DNA of 64,000 bases from the NCBI GenBank assembly GCA_023395395.1, contig JAEWZH010000006.1, forward strand, positions 1-64,000, read 5' to 3'. Position numbers and translations under genes: made by a program. Below the pieces are notes generated by a model that saw only the letters and a program-made list of their open reading frames with translations, was not told where the DNA came from and did not search any database. Source of the stretch: Bacteroidota bacterium. Its GTDB lineage: Bacteria; Bacteroidota; Bacteroidia; Bacteroidales; Porphyromonadaceae. Shown in pieces: positions 43,139-53,094 of the stretch. The stretch's first letter is position 1. The number at the start of each line of letters is the position of its first letter.

Positions 43139-44440
43139 TTATAAATCAGTCGACTGATTTATGAAATGACGGATGAGCTCTGAGGTAAAAGAGAGATGGG
43201 TATAGGTCGCAAAGCAGTTACTATACCGAACCAATGGCGTAGGGACCGCAACTTGATGCGCACTATATTGCTGCACGATACTGGGTAGAGATTCTATTAT
43301 TCGTGAGTAGTGAAACTCGTGCCCCCTTACCTCTATACCATCAATCGCAAACTGCCGATAACCAAGTGTGAGCTTCGGACTAATCATCGTACCTTCTTGC
43401 TCCAATACCCCCGCAAGCGGATAACGACGACCCTCAGAGTCAATAAGAGCTTGCCCGAGATAGAGCATCCCTCCTCCCTCTGCGAGCATAGGTCTTCCCG
43501 ACTGGGCATAATTCGCTACACTTCTCAGCATACTACTATTTCCGGACAATCGAGGGAGGTACAGTTCCGGATAGCCCCCTGGGAGATAGACGAAGTCACT
43601 CTCGGGCAGTTGTTCGTCATACATCGGGCTAAAATAGGTAACGGAGCCAAACTGCTCCAGCACCTTGATATTCTCAGGATAAACAAAAGAAAAAGCCTCA
43701 TCCATTGCCACTGCAATCCTCAATTGCGATAGCTTTGGGAGAGGGTTGGGAGCCGCAGACTTGGGTGCTTCTGTCAGTGTCAGAAGATCATCTATCGAGA
43801 TATGCTCCTCTACGAGACGAGCCGATTGTTCGGCATAGTGCTCTAGCTTAGAAGCATCTTCTGTCTCCAATCCGAGGTACCGACTGGGGAGCTCCAATTG
43901 CTTATCGGTCGGGATTTTCCCGATACACCTCACACCAGCATCCTCACACGCTTGGAGTAGGTACTTATAGTGGGTTTCCGAATTGACCTTATTGAATAGC
44001 ACACCCACGATGTTTAGATCCTTCTGGAAGTGCTTAATCCCATACAAAAGAGGTGCCACACTGTATGCCATCGACTTGGGGGTCACCACAAGGAGTATCG
44101 GAAGCCCAAGCACTCGCGCTAAATGCGCCGAACTACCCATGTCTCTATCGTATCCATCAAACAGCCCCATCACACCCTCCACAATAGAGCTCTCTGAAAA
44201 AGCATCGTAACGTGCAAAGATCTCCTTTATCCTTTCCTCACTATTCATGAAGAGATCCAGATTGATAGCGGTCTGATGGGATGCCACTTGATGGAGCTTT
44301 GGATCGATGTAGTCCGGCCCGCACTTAAAAGATTGTATCTGTATGCCTCGCTTGTACAAGGCTCTGAGTAGACCTATCGTAATGGTACTCTTGCCGCTTT
44401 CTGAATTAGGAGCGGCTATCATGAAGGTAGAGTGTCTCAT
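43139..44440 (-). CDS. cbiA: cobyrinate a,c-diamide synthase CbiA, glutaminase cysteine replaced
   Basis: CbiA amidates the a and c side chains of cobyrinate using ATP and glutamine. The 433 residues hold the ATPase part (1-220; AAPNSESGKSTIT near 9, SFKCGPDYIDPKLH near 37, EGVMGLFDG near 88) and a class I amidotransferase part (about 240-433; YLPGGYPELY near 285, HEFHYS near 374). The nucleophile block normally reads AECGG; here it is AEGGG (Gly322, codon GGA at 43475-43477). So glutamine hydrolysis should fail and free ammonia may be used, or the enzyme is impaired. Last gene of the leftward operon. Confidence 0.9.
   Translation of the reverse strand: MRHSTFMIAAPNSESGKSTITIGLLRALYKRGIQIQSFKCGPDYIDPKLHQVASHQTAINLDLFMNSEERIKEIFARYDAFSESSIVEGVMGLFDGYDRDMGSSAHLARVLGLPILLVVTPKSMAYSVAPLLYGIKHFQKDLNIVGVLFNKVNSETHYKYLLQACEDAGVRCIGKIPTDKQLELPSRYLGLETEDASKLEHYAEQSARLVEEHISIDDLLTLTEAPKSAAPNPLPKLSQLRIAVAMDEAFSFVYPENIKVLEQFGSVTYFSPMYDEQLPESDFVYLPGGYPELYLPRLSGNSSMLRSVANYAQSGRPMLAEGGGMLYLGQALIDSEGRRYPLAGVLEQEGTMISPKLTLGYRQFAIDGIEVRGHEFHYSRIIESLPSIVQQYSAHQVAVPTPLVRYSNCFATYTHLSFTSELIRHFINQSTDL
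43141..43162. repeat. 22-bp perfect palindrome at the cbiA 3' end
   Basis: Positions 43141-43151 are the exact reverse complement of 43152-43162 (centre AGTC/GACT, with SalI-like GTCGAC in the middle). It covers the last codons and stop of cbiA and lies 42 bases from the large inverted repeat. May be a second terminator arm or a protein site. Confidence 0.6.
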
Positions 44441-46248
44441 ATCTTTTGAGAAATAAACTGTCCTTGATCATCTATGAGTAATAGTTCCAATCTGCATTCT
44501 GGCACCAATGGTTGGCAAACCTCAAAGCAGTGCTGGAGAATTGTTTGGTAAAAAGGTGCGTCGTGATTGGGTATTATATCCCATAATTCACGTGCCATAG
44601 TAATCTGTGCTATCCGCTCCATTTCCTGGTCAGTGGCTCCACTTTTGCGCGCAAGAGATAGTATAAAGTCCATATCCATAGTCACTTTCTTGCTATGGGT
44701 ATCCAATTCTCCATTGGCTAGCTTCACCGCTTTACCAATCATGATACCAAGGGTCACCATAGGAAAACCATGCTCTCTCGCCATTGTAAGGCACTTTCCG
44801 ATGAAATTGCCATACTGCACAAAGGCATTGGACGGAAGATCAGGAAAACGGACTTTAAGGAAACGCTCGCTACGACCACCCGAATTGAGGACAAGATGCT
44901 CTACCCCCACCGCCTTGCTCACTTCCATCTCCCGGCCTATCGAGGCTACCCAAGTATCCAGTGAGTAAGGACGCACCACCCCTGTAGTCCCTAAGATAGA
45001 AATGCCATCGATGATGCCCAAACGAGGATTGAATGTCTGAGCCCCAAGCTCTCGCCCCGTAGGTACAGAGATAGTAATATCTACGCCCAAGCGTTCTGTG
45101 TCTACCAACTGGGATACTGCGCTCATCATCATCTGCCTTGGGACTATATTGATTGCTGGATCTCCAATAGGCAACCCTATTCCTGGGAGTGTCACCCTGC
45201 CCACACCCTCACCTTGGAGAAATCTAATCCCCGTGTGCTCTTTTGTAAGTCCCACAGTCGAATGTATCTCTGCACCATGGGTCACATCGGGGTCGTCCCC
45301 GGCATATTTTATTGCGACGGCAGTAGCGGAGCAATGACTAAGTTGTATGCGTTCTATGGGAAATGGGATGACCTCGCCAATGGGCAATTCGACCTCGACC
45401 TCCCTCACCTCTTCACTATCGAGAAGCGATTGTAGCGCTGCAATAGTAGCCGCTGTAGCCGTAGTACCAGTGGTAAAACCGATACGAAGAGAGAAGTAAC
45501 TGGGAAGGAGTTGCTCAATAGCTCTCCTTAGTCCTACTTTTCCCGTAACCAGTCTATGCTCCTTATACCCTAGTGGCGGTCGAGTAACAACCATCACTTT
45601 GATACCCAATGCAAGGGCTGCTTCCACTTTATTCTCAAATCCACTAGTCTTACCACTCTCTTTGAGCAAAATAAGGTCGGGTTGTACCTCTTGGAAAAGT
45701 TGCTCATCGGGCTGATCTCCATCATAGTAGATGACCTTTTCTCTCGGTAGTTCGCTCGTAGACAATACCTTTTCAGTGTCTGGGATAGGCATTACTCGGA
45801 AGTAGGTATCGTACTGACGCCAATAGCTCTCTAGCTTGGAGATACTGTTGACTCCTGTGAGAGCTAGTACTCTGCCTACTTTCAATTCACACAACAGTTG
45901 CAAGGCTTCATCAAAATTCGGCACCTTTATTGCTTCTGTAGGTATCTTAGGGAATTGTCGCTCCAGACGGATTATGGGCAGCCCTAGCTTACGTCCCACC
46001 TCACCGATATTAGCATGTACCATTGAAGCAAATGGATGAGCTGCATCAATAATCAATCCCACTCCATTTTTCTCGCAAAAAGAACGCATCTCGCCAGCAG
46101 TCATCCCCCCGGTAATGGGCAATCCATTGTGCAACTGTACTACTTGCGAACTTCCTTTTGTCGAGTAATAAAAAGGTTGGCCTGCCTCCTCACACACCTC
46201 CACAGCAATCCGCCCTTCCGTAGTCCCTCCAATAATCAATGGCTTCAT
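44437..46248 (-). CDS. CbiJ-CbiD fusion: cobalt-precorrin-6A reductase + cobalt-precorrin-5B C1-methyltransferase
   Basis: One 603-residue polypeptide carries two corrin-pathway steps. Residues 1-245 are CbiJ/CobK (IIGGTTEGRIAVEVCEEAG at the N-terminus, IIDAAHPFASMVHANI near 67, TGVNSISKLE near 131). Residues 250-603 are CbiD (LRIGFTTGTTATAATIAAL near 254, where the usual GTC is GTT; DPDVTHGAEI near 317). Presence of CbiD rather than CobF indicates the anaerobic (early cobalt insertion) route. Overlaps both neighbours by four bases. Confidence 0.92.
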   Translation of the reverse strand: MKPLIIGGTTEGRIAVEVCEEAGQPFYYSTKGSSQVVQLHNGLPITGGMTAGEMRSFCEKNGVGLIIDAAHPFASMVHANIGEVGRKLGLPIIRLERQFPKIPTEAIKVPNFDEALQLLCELKVGRVLALTGVNSISKLESYWRQYDTYFRVMPIPDTEKVLSTSELPREKVIYYDGDQPDEQLFQEVQPDLILLKESGKTSGFENKVEAALALGIKVMVVTRPPLGYKEHRLVTGKVGLRRAIEQLLPSYFSLRIGFTTGTTATAATIAALQSLLDSEEVREVEVELPIGEVIPFPIERIQLSHCSATAVAIKYAGDDPDVTHGAEIHSTVGLTKEHTGIRFLQGEGVGRVTLPGIGLPIGDPAINIVPRQMMMSAVSQLVDTERLGVDITISVPTGRELGAQTFNPRLGIIDGISILGTTGVVRPYSLDTWVASIGREMEVSKAVGVEHLVLNSGGRSERFLKVRFPDLPSNAFVQYGNFIGKCLTMAREHGFPMVTLGIMIGKAVKLANGELDTHSKKVTMDMDFILSLARKSGATDQEMERIAQITMARELWDIIPNHDAPFYQTILQHCFEVCQPLVPECRLELLLIDDQGQFISQKI

Positions 46249-47240
46249 ACGACTTCTTCCAGCATTTGCTCAATAGAGTACAGCTCTATGGCAGAGCCAT
46301 CTGGACGGTAAAGTATCATCCGTCCCTCATGGGTATCTATATATTCCTCGCTCTCCGTACCCCTACTTGCAAGTATGCGATTACGCAATAGTGCCTTACG
46401 AATCATTACGTACAAATATCCATGACCAAGAACCTTAATCTCCCTGTCATAATCATTTTCTATGCGAAATAGCCCGGTGGTTTCATCAAATATTATCTCT
46501 TTTTGTTGGAAAAAGCGACTGAGATTGCCTCTAAGAGCTAAATCCTCTGGAGTACCGATATGGAGCTGCTTATCATCATCCATCAACCAAATCTTGTCCG
46601 ATACTTGAAGAGCAAGCTCGAGGTCATGGGTAGAAAGGAATATGGTCTTGCTCGTCTCCCGGGAAAGCCTATGGAGCAGCTGCATCATGTCTACTTTTGA
46701 AGGGAAGTCGAGAAAAGCTGTAGGTTCGTCCAATATAATTATTGGTGTATCCTGAGCCAGAGCCTTAGCAATCATAGCCTTTTGACGCTCGCCGTCACTA
46801 AGAGAGTGAAGCATTCTACCCCTCAAATGCTCTATCCTTACCAGCTCTATTGCACGTTCTACTGCGACCTTATCTTCGGCATCTAATCTGCCCCAGAAAC
46901 CGGTGTAAGGGCTACGACCCATAGAAATAAGTTCGTAAACCGTCATATTGTTGTCGGCAAATCGCTCAGTAAGCACTACAGCTATGACCTTAGAGAGCGC
47001 TCTCTCTTTGTAACGTCCTATCTCCTCTCCCTTAACAAAGATATTACCACTTATCTTAGGCTGGAAAGCAGAGATTGTGCGCAATAGAGTAGATTTTCCC
47101 ACACCATTTGAGCCGAGTAGACAAGTCAATTCACCCGACTGTACAGTAGCATCCAATCCACTAGCCACGACCTTAATCCCATGTCGCATCCTGTATCCGA
47201 TAGAGAGGTTATGCAGTTCTATATTTTGCTTTCTATCCAT
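46245..47240 (-). CDS. ABC transporter ATP-binding protein, BtuD/FecE-like
   Basis: ATPase of an iron-siderophore/B12-type importer. Within 331 residues: Walker A LLGSNGVGKSTLLRTIS near 42, signature LSDGERQKAMIAKALAQ near 142, Walker B PIIILDEPTAFLDFP near 162 and the H-loop STHD near 195. The C-terminal ~75 residues beyond the normal ABC domain are an uncharacterised extension. Embedded in the corrin operon with its permease and binding protein. Confidence 0.92.
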   Translation of the reverse strand: MDRKQNIELHNLSIGYRMRHGIKVVASGLDATVQSGELTCLLGSNGVGKSTLLRTISAFQPKISGNIFVKGEEIGRYKERALSKVIAVVLTERFADNNMTVYELISMGRSPYTGFWGRLDAEDKVAVERAIELVRIEHLRGRMLHSLSDGERQKAMIAKALAQDTPIIILDEPTAFLDFPSKVDMMQLLHRLSRETSKTIFLSTHDLELALQVSDKIWLMDDDKQLHIGTPEDLALRGNLSRFFQQKEIIFDETTGLFRIENDYDREIKVLGHGYLYVMIRKALLRNRILASRGTESEEYIDTHEGRMILYRPDGSAIELYSIEQMLEEVV

Positions 47241-48277
47241 TAGGTCAGTTCGGCTCTACGTTTGTCAAAGAGTACGGAGATAACTATCGGTGCACCAATA
47301 AGTGCCGTAACCGAATTGATTGGCAACGCCCCCTCAAAGCCCGGCATACGTGCTATCAGATTGCACAATAGAGCTAATGCCGCCCCCACAAAGGTGACTG
47401 CTGGCATCAATATGATGTGGTTAGATGTCGTAAAGAGCGTACGACAAAGATGCGGCACTGCAAGCCCAAGGAATACGATTGGGCCACAATAAGCAGTGAC
47501 TATTGCCGTAAGTACGCAAGAGCAAAAGATAACTAAAAGCCTTGCCTGTCGGTAATTAAGCCCAAGATTTCGAGCATAATTTTCTCCAAGAAGCATCAGA
47601 TTGAGCGTCTTTATCAAGAGAAAAGAGAGTGGCATCAATATCAGCATCAATACCACAAAGGTCGTCACTTGATCACCACTCACTTTGGCAAAACTCCCTA
47701 AACCCCAGATTACATAGCTGCGCACATCCTCATCATTACTAAAGAACTTGAGCACTCCGATGATTGCATTAGCAATATACCCAATCATCACACCCATAAT
47801 AAGGAGTACCACATTGCCACGTACTTTTTGGGAAATAATCATGATGATAGCCATCACCGCCATTGCTCCTATGATTGCTGCGCTAGTGACGGCAATCTCT
47901 CCTATTAGCCCCATACGAGAAAGTGCTTTCTGACTAATGCTTCCAGACAGAAGTATCAGTGTGGCGACACCCAAACTGGCTCCCGAACTAATACCAAGCT
48001 CAGAAGGTCCTGCCAAAGGATTGCGGAAAACGGTCTGCATCTGCAAGCCACTTATAGATAGTCCAGCTCCTGCGACAAGTGCAGTAATGGTCTGAGGAAA
48101 GCGACTTTTCCAAATGATATTGTACCATATCTCTTGCTCCTCTCCGCCTTTGCCCAATAATATTCTAATCACATCCCCAAATGGGATGGATATAGTGCCC
48201 AGTGCAAGGTTGAGCACTAAGAAGAGGACAATAGAAAAAAGGGTAATCGCAAAAAGTAGGGCTTGTCTCCTATTCAT
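47240..48277 (-). CDS. ABC transporter permease, BtuC/FecCD-like
   Basis: A 345-residue inner-membrane permease with about ten helices. Family landmarks are LRFPQTITALVAGAGLSISGLQMQTVFRNPLAGPSELGISSGA-type text near 55-100 and CGPIVFLGLAVPHLCRTLF near 265. It partners the ATPase and the binding lipoprotein for corrinoid or haem/siderophore import. One-base overlap with the ATPase gene. Confidence 0.92.
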   Translation of the reverse strand: MNRRQALLFAITLFSIVLFLVLNLALGTISIPFGDVIRILLGKGGEEQEIWYNIIWKSRFPQTITALVAGAGLSISGLQMQTVFRNPLAGPSELGISSGASLGVATLILLSGSISQKALSRMGLIGEIAVTSAAIIGAMAVMAIIMIISQKVRGNVVLLIMGVMIGYIANAIIGVLKFFSNDEDVRSYVIWGLGSFAKVSGDQVTTFVVLMLILMPLSFLLIKTLNLMLLGENYARNLGLNYRQARLLVIFCSCVLTAIVTAYCGPIVFLGLAVPHLCRTLFTTSNHIILMPAVTFVGAALALLCNLIARMPGFEGALPINSVTALIGAPIVISVLFDKRRAELT

Positions 48278-49407
48278 CGCTCAAGAGTAAGAAGTTCGTA
48301 GAATACTGGCTGATGATTGGGGAGCAACTCAGGGTGAAATATCTTGATAAGGTCAGCTAAGACATTCTCTGGCTCGACAGGAGAGAGTTCATAGAATGGA
48401 CGTTCATTGAGATTACAATAGAGCACCTTTCGCTCTTTGAATGCCCTAAAATCGGCATATCTGGCATCGGTTTGCTTAAGTACTTCGTAGCTATAAGTAT
48501 CAGGATAGCTATTGGCGATTCTCCAATAATCAGCGTTAGCCGCTTGAGAATAAACCGTCTCAAAGTCTACATAAAATCCACCAGACTCTTCATTGCCCTT
48601 CATGAAATAGTCTGCCCCTGCATCCTCAAACTGGTGCGCAAGATAGCTCTCTCCTCCTACCACATACCAATTACCGCCGTGTAGCTCTCCACTAAGCACC
48701 TTGGGGCGCTGCATCTTGTCGGTAACGAGTGCTTTTAGTTCATTGTACTTCGTCTCAATACGGGCAAACTTTTCATTGGCTTGCTCTTCTATCCCAAGTA
48801 GCAGAGCAGTAAACTTTAGCCACTCTGCCTGTCCAAGAGGTGTCGTTTCCTTGTACCCAAGGAAGGTCACCAATGGGATATTGAGATTTTTGATTACGTC
48901 ATACCCACCTCTCTTAAATGGAGAAACTAGTATAATATCAGGTTGTAGAGCCATAATGAGTTCGGTATCGAAGTTCCCCTCTATACCTATCCTCTTTGTT
49001 TCTCCCGACTCCAATTGAGCCCTCATCGTAGGATTGAAAAGGAAACGGGTGCTTGGCATCCCCACGACTCTATCGACTGCATCTAGCTTAATAAAGTTAG
49101 AGAGCTGTAGGGTGGTCATCACGATTACCCGCCTCACCGGCGTCTCTATCACCTCGTACTCACTCGGAATACCCTGAGGAGTTGTCCCTCTTGGTACCAA
49201 GGCATAGTGGTAGACCTGTGCTTCCCTTTCTATGGGATCAGAGATATCCACCAAAGTAAAGCCATCTCCTTGCTCTATCGATAGTCCTCGAGCGTACTTG
49301 ATGCTCTCATCCTGTATCAAGGTACTTTGCATACTGCCTCTCTCCTCCTCTCCACAGCTTGAGAGCAGAAAGATCAGCAGCATAAGTGATGTAATTATTG
49401 CCTTCAT
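48274..49407 (-). CDS. ABC transporter substrate-binding lipoprotein, BtuF/FecB-like
   Basis: A 377-residue periplasmic-binding-fold lipoprotein (LLIFLLSSCGEEE, Cys18). The binding-protein core has VIVMTTLQLSNFIKLDAVDRVVGM near 107, ALQPDIILVSPFKRGG near 167, PLVTFLGYKETTPLGQAEW near 190 and GGNWYVVGGESYLAHQF near 258. The ligand may be a corrinoid or a metal-tetrapyrrole delivered by the receptor at 39784. Overlaps cobI by four bases. Confidence 0.9.
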   Translation of the reverse strand: MKAIITSLMLLIFLLSSCGEEERGSMQSTLIQDESIKYARGLSIEQGDGFTLVDISDPIEREAQVYHYALVPRGTTPQGIPSEYEVIETPVRRVIVMTTLQLSNFIKLDAVDRVVGMPSTRFLFNPTMRAQLESGETKRIGIEGNFDTELIMALQPDIILVSPFKRGGYDVIKNLNIPLVTFLGYKETTPLGQAEWLKFTALLLGIEEQANEKFARIETKYNELKALVTDKMQRPKVLSGELHGGNWYVVGGESYLAHQFEDAGADYFMKGNEESGGFYVDFETVYSQAANADYWRIANSYPDTYSYEVLKQTDARYADFRAFKERKVLYCNLNERPFYELSPVEPENVLADLIKIFHPELLPNHQPVFYELLTLER

Positions 49408-50090
49408 ATCCTTTTAGGCTTGATGATGATTAATGATAGGTAGGGGCACTTACGACCAGACAATTCAGCATAGTCCTCGGTAAACCATTCCTCATCAGGA
49501 TTGCCCATTTTTTCTGCATAAACAAAAGAGTATTGCCCTCTCTTGATTACCTCTCTAACTAACTCCTGATGTACCGAAAGCTTCATGACCACCACTACCT
49601 CTCCTCGACTAAGTGGCATCTCAATGTCAGTAGCATTAGCTATTTCGCTAAGAATAGTAAGATTGTCGCCTTGGCGCACGAGGCTACTATTTGCCATCGC
49701 TGCTGCCGACACAAAGGAGGGCACCCCGGGGAGTACGATATATGGGACATTCAGTTCGTCGCACACGTACTGAGCCGTAGAGTAGATGCTTGCATCTCCA
49801 ATTGTCACCAATGCGACTTTCTTCCCCTGAATAACTAGGTCCGATATTTCATCAGCGATATTTCGGTAGAGTGCCAAGGTCTCTTCCCGATCTCTAGTCA
49901 TTGGGCAATTTTTGAGTACTGTCTTCTCCATGATATTCTCTGCATTTTCCAAACTGGAAAGCGCCAAGAGAGCAGCGCTCCCCGGAGCGACAATCACATC
50001 GACCTCTTCAAGTACCCTAAAAGCCTTAAGAGTAATATTATCTGGGGCACCGCTACCCAAAGAAACTATTTGTACCGGATAGGTCTTCAT
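49404..50090 (-). CDS. cobI: precorrin-2 C20-methyltransferase
   Basis: SAM-dependent methyltransferase (CobI/CbiL) adding the C20 methyl to (cobalt-)precorrin-2. The 228 residues show QIVSLGSGAPDNITLKAFRVLEEVDVIVAPG at the start, LVTIGDASIYSTAQYV near 95 and LPGVPSFVSAAAMAN near 120, the tetrapyrrole methylase signatures. It uses cobalt-precorrin-2 or precorrin-2, whose synthesis is not encoded in the window. Confidence 0.93.
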   Translation of the reverse strand: MKTYPVQIVSLGSGAPDNITLKAFRVLEEVDVIVAPGSAALLALSSLENAENIMEKTVLKNCPMTRDREETLALYRNIADEISDLVIQGKKVALVTIGDASIYSTAQYVCDELNVPYIVLPGVPSFVSAAAMANSSLVRQGDNLTILSEIANATDIEMPLSRGEVVVVMKLSVHQELVREVIKRGQYSFVYAEKMGNPDEEWFTEDYAELSGRKCPYLSLIIIKPKRI

Positions 50091-51913
50091 GGTCTAAATA
50101 GATGCTTAAAGTCATCCGCATAGAGCTTGGAAAGTCCCTTGCGATTGTCTATTGCTTCACCTACTACGATTAGAGTTGTAAGAGTGAGCTTATTCTCCTT
50201 TACAATCTGCGCTAAATGTTGCAGTTCTCCTCTCCATATCCTTTGATCCTTCCAAGTCAGTTTATAGCATACCGCTACAGGTGTAGTAGGTGGATAATGT
50301 ACCAGCAGTTCCTCTTGTACTTTCTCTGCTATTGAAGCACTTAGGAAGATACACATTGTACTCTGAGAGGCAGCGAGCTTATGTAACTGCTCTCGTTCTG
50401 GCATCGGGGTCCGACCCTCTCCTCGCGTGAGAATAATCGTCTGTACCTTCTCCGGAATAGTAAACTGCGACTGAAGCTCTGCTGCAGCTGCCTGAAACGA
50501 GGATATCCCTGGTGTGATGTGATAGCTCATACCTGCTTCGTCAAAGAGTGCCATCTGCTCCTGAATAGCTCCAAAGATAGCTGGGTCTCCTGTATGGAGG
50601 CGCACTACAAGGCAATGCCTATCGTAGAATTCCTTCATCACCTCAAACTGTTCCTCCAGTGCCATATCGGCAGAGCTACGCACCGTTGCCCCCTCCTTAG
50701 CATAGTAGGTAAGCTCTATTGGTACTAAGCTACCTGCATAGAGTATTAAATCTGCTTGTTGCAAAAATTGTTTCCCTCGCACCGATACCAATTCTGGGTC
50801 GCCAGGGCCTGCTCCTACAATCTCAATATGACCGCCCAAAGCCCCTACAGGTTCGACCGCAAGCGCAAAGGTAAAGTCACTTCCTTGCTCTATCACTCCC
50901 TTCTGCTTTTCAATCAAGAGCTTCCCTCGCGAAGCATACAGTGCCGAAGCCTCCGACACACTGGCACTGGCGGTGACCTCTTCCACCTTTTCCGATGGAT
51001 TGGGCACCTCAACCTCTGCTAAGATATCCGAAGAGTAGAAATAGCTCTCCACCCCTATTTTATTAGCCACCTCAGCAATCAGTGCCTCATCCTTTTTCAG
51101 TTCGATACTATGAATCCCCTTAATAGACTTAGGGGAGAATCCAGCCCTCCTAATCGCTTCGAGGATAAAGTCTGCTACACCGGTAGGGCTCGCCTCCTTG
51201 CGACATCCGATACCCAGGTGCAATATCTGTGGACGGTAATAGAGCTGAGGTATAGGGATATCGGGGTACACCTTGTGGGTAACGGCAATAAAGAGCTTGT
51301 ACTTAGACCAATCAATCTCTTCGCTTCGCCAATAGATATCTATATGCTCAGGTTTGGTACGCTCCAGCCAAGCAGTGCCCTTGGAACGAATATCCATCAA
51401 TAGTGCCGTAGGCTCCTTATGAACAAATAGAGCAATCACATCATTGAGAGAGCCTCCGACCGTCTCTTCCTTCCAGTCGTACACACGACCAAGCGTATCG
51501 AGTGCCCAAAGCTCCAAGCGATCGCTTTGAGTAGTGATTATCGGCTCTGCACCGATGATAGCAGCGATCCTCTTAGCCCAATCATTAGCACCTCCGACAT
51601 GCCCAGAAACCACAGAAATCACATACTTCCCAGTGGTATCAATACAAAGCACCGCAGAGTCAGAATACTTACTCTCTAAGTACGGAGCAATACTTCGCAC
51701 ACAAATCCCCATAGCAGAGAAATAGATGACCAGCTGATACTTTGTCATCAATTCTCCACTCCCTTGCTGAAGACTCTCAAGGTATGCAAACCTCTCCTGC
51801 TCCTTTGTGCTATAAAGGTCTACCTCTGAGAGCTCTCTCTCCAATAGTAGAGCCAACTCTCTTGCCTCTTCCGAAAGTGTAATTATCGCTATACCTCTTT
51901 TATCCATAATCAT
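50087..51913 (-). CDS. CbiG-CobM fusion: cobalt-precorrin-5A hydrolase + precorrin-4 C11-methyltransferase
   Basis: A 608-residue two-function protein. Residues 1-350 are CbiG (FSAMGICVRSIAPYL near 65, ISVVSGHVGGANDWAKRIA near 99, LHLGIGCRKEASPTGV near 231). Residues 361-608 are CobM/CbiF (IEIVGAGPGDPELVSVRG near 363, RLHTGDPAIFGAIQEQM near 445, ITPGISSFQAAAAEL). The acetaldehyde-releasing hydrolase step confirms the anaerobic route. The ATG at 51913 overlaps cobL; a second ATG follows two codons later. Confidence 0.92.
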   Translation of the reverse strand: MIMDKRGIAIITLSEEARELALLLERELSEVDLYSTKEQERFAYLESLQQGSGELMTKYQLVIYFSAMGICVRSIAPYLESKYSDSAVLCIDTTGKYVISVVSGHVGGANDWAKRIAAIIGAEPIITTQSDRLELWALDTLGRVYDWKEETVGGSLNDVIALFVHKEPTALLMDIRSKGTAWLERTKPEHIDIYWRSEEIDWSKYKLFIAVTHKVYPDIPIPQLYYRPQILHLGIGCRKEASPTGVADFILEAIRRAGFSPKSIKGIHSIELKKDEALIAEVANKIGVESYFYSSDILAEVEVPNPSEKVEEVTASASVSEASALYASRGKLLIEKQKGVIEQGSDFTFALAVEPVGALGGHIEIVGAGPGDPELVSVRGKQFLQQADLILYAGSLVPIELTYYAKEGATVRSSADMALEEQFEVMKEFYDRHCLVVRLHTGDPAIFGAIQEQMALFDEAGMSYHITPGISSFQAAAAELQSQFTIPEKVQTIILTRGEGRTPMPEREQLHKLAASQSTMCIFLSASIAEKVQEELLVHYPPTTPVAVCYKLTWKDQRIWRGELQHLAQIVKENKLTLTTLIVVGEAIDNRKGLSKLYADDFKHLFRP

Positions 51914-53094
51914 TTCCTCGCTTTCATTACCCTAATAGGATTGTATTGGTCCACAGCGAGCTTAGTCTCCTCCTCTATCTTCCCTCCAACACGCTCTATA
52001 GCATCATAAAATAGTCGGTAACTATCGTCACTTACCGAGTTGAAGACCACCACACCATCATCTGCCAATACTTGCCATACCCGATCTACTATCTCCAGCA
52101 TTTTTCCTCCATGCCCCCCAATAAAGACAGCATCAGGAGCAGGAAGCTGAGACAGTTCTACTTCCAAAAAGTCTCCCCCTCCAAATTCAATCCCTGGTGC
52201 GCCAAACTTCTGAGCATTCTCTCTCAAAAGTCTCTCTCCCTCAGATCTAATCTCAAAAGCGACCACTTCCAAATGAGGAAATTGCAACTTTGCCTCCACC
52301 GATACAGACCCCGTACATGATCCAATATCCCATAGGACGCTCCTCCCATACAATCCAAGCATGGAGAGGGAGAGTAGACGTATTGGCATCTTAGTCATCA
52401 TACGCTCCCTACCCTCCAGATGGGTAAATAGTCTATCTGGGATTCCAAAGAGTCTAGTGCGTTGTTCACGTCGAATAAGAATGAGGTTGTTGGGATACTC
52501 AAAGTCTCTGCTCGCCACTTCAACTATCGAGAGCCTGGTGACACGCTCATGCTCCTTATTTCCCAGGAGCTCACCGACATAGACATCATAATTATCATAC
52601 CCATACTCCTGCATACGACTAGCAATCAACCGAGGAGTATGCAACCTATTATCGGTCAAAACCCCTATCATCCTCTCCCCTTGAATCAATGCTGCATCAA
52701 ATGCCAACCATGGTCTACCCGTAAGCGATACCACATGTAACGCTTGATAAGGCAATAGCGCCTTATGCGCCAGCATCTGAAGCGAATTGAAGTAAGGGAA
52801 AAGCACAATCTCGGCTTCTGGAAACTCCCGCATAATCCGCTCCCCTACTCCATTGAATATCGGATCACAAGAAGCAATCACCACCACTTGACTCTTTCCC
52901 TCGTAGCTTCGAACCACATCTTGTACAGGAGGGGCAATCTCTATCCACTCATACTTTTCCGGCAGATAGGGCTTAATCAATTCGTGATGACGTTTGCCTC
53001 CGGAGAAGTAGTAGCTCTCTTTAATGTGCTCCAAGAGCTCAGGTTGCCAATATCTCTCTTTGTTGTCGTCCGTACCGATAAGTATTATCTTCAT
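51910..53094 (-). CDS. cobL: precorrin-6Y C5,15-methyltransferase (decarboxylating), CbiE-CbiT fusion
   Basis: A 394-residue fusion. The CbiE part (1 to ~205) starts with ILIGTDDN and includes VVVIASCDPIFNGVGERI near 70. The CbiT part (about 220-394) has the Rossmann SAM-binding VLWDIGSCTGSVSVEAKLQFP near 255 and AVFIGGHGGKMLEIVDRVW near 322. It methylates C5 and C15 and decarboxylates the C12 acetate. Four-base overlaps on both sides. Confidence 0.93.
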   Translation of the reverse strand: MKIILIGTDDNKERYWQPELLEHIKESYYFSGGKRHHELIKPYLPEKYEWIEIAPPVQDVVRSYEGKSQVVVIASCDPIFNGVGERIMREFPEAEIVLFPYFNSLQMLAHKALLPYQALHVVSLTGRPWLAFDAALIQGERMIGVLTDNRLHTPRLIASRMQEYGYDNYDVYVGELLGNKEHERVTRLSIVEVASRDFEYPNNLILIRREQRTRLFGIPDRLFTHLEGRERMMTKMPIRLLSLSMLGLYGRSVLWDIGSCTGSVSVEAKLQFPHLEVVAFEIRSEGERLLRENAQKFGAPGIEFGGGDFLEVELSQLPAPDAVFIGGHGGKMLEIVDRVWQVLADDGVVVFNSVSDDSYRLFYDAIERVGGKIEEETKLAVDQYNPIRVMKARK

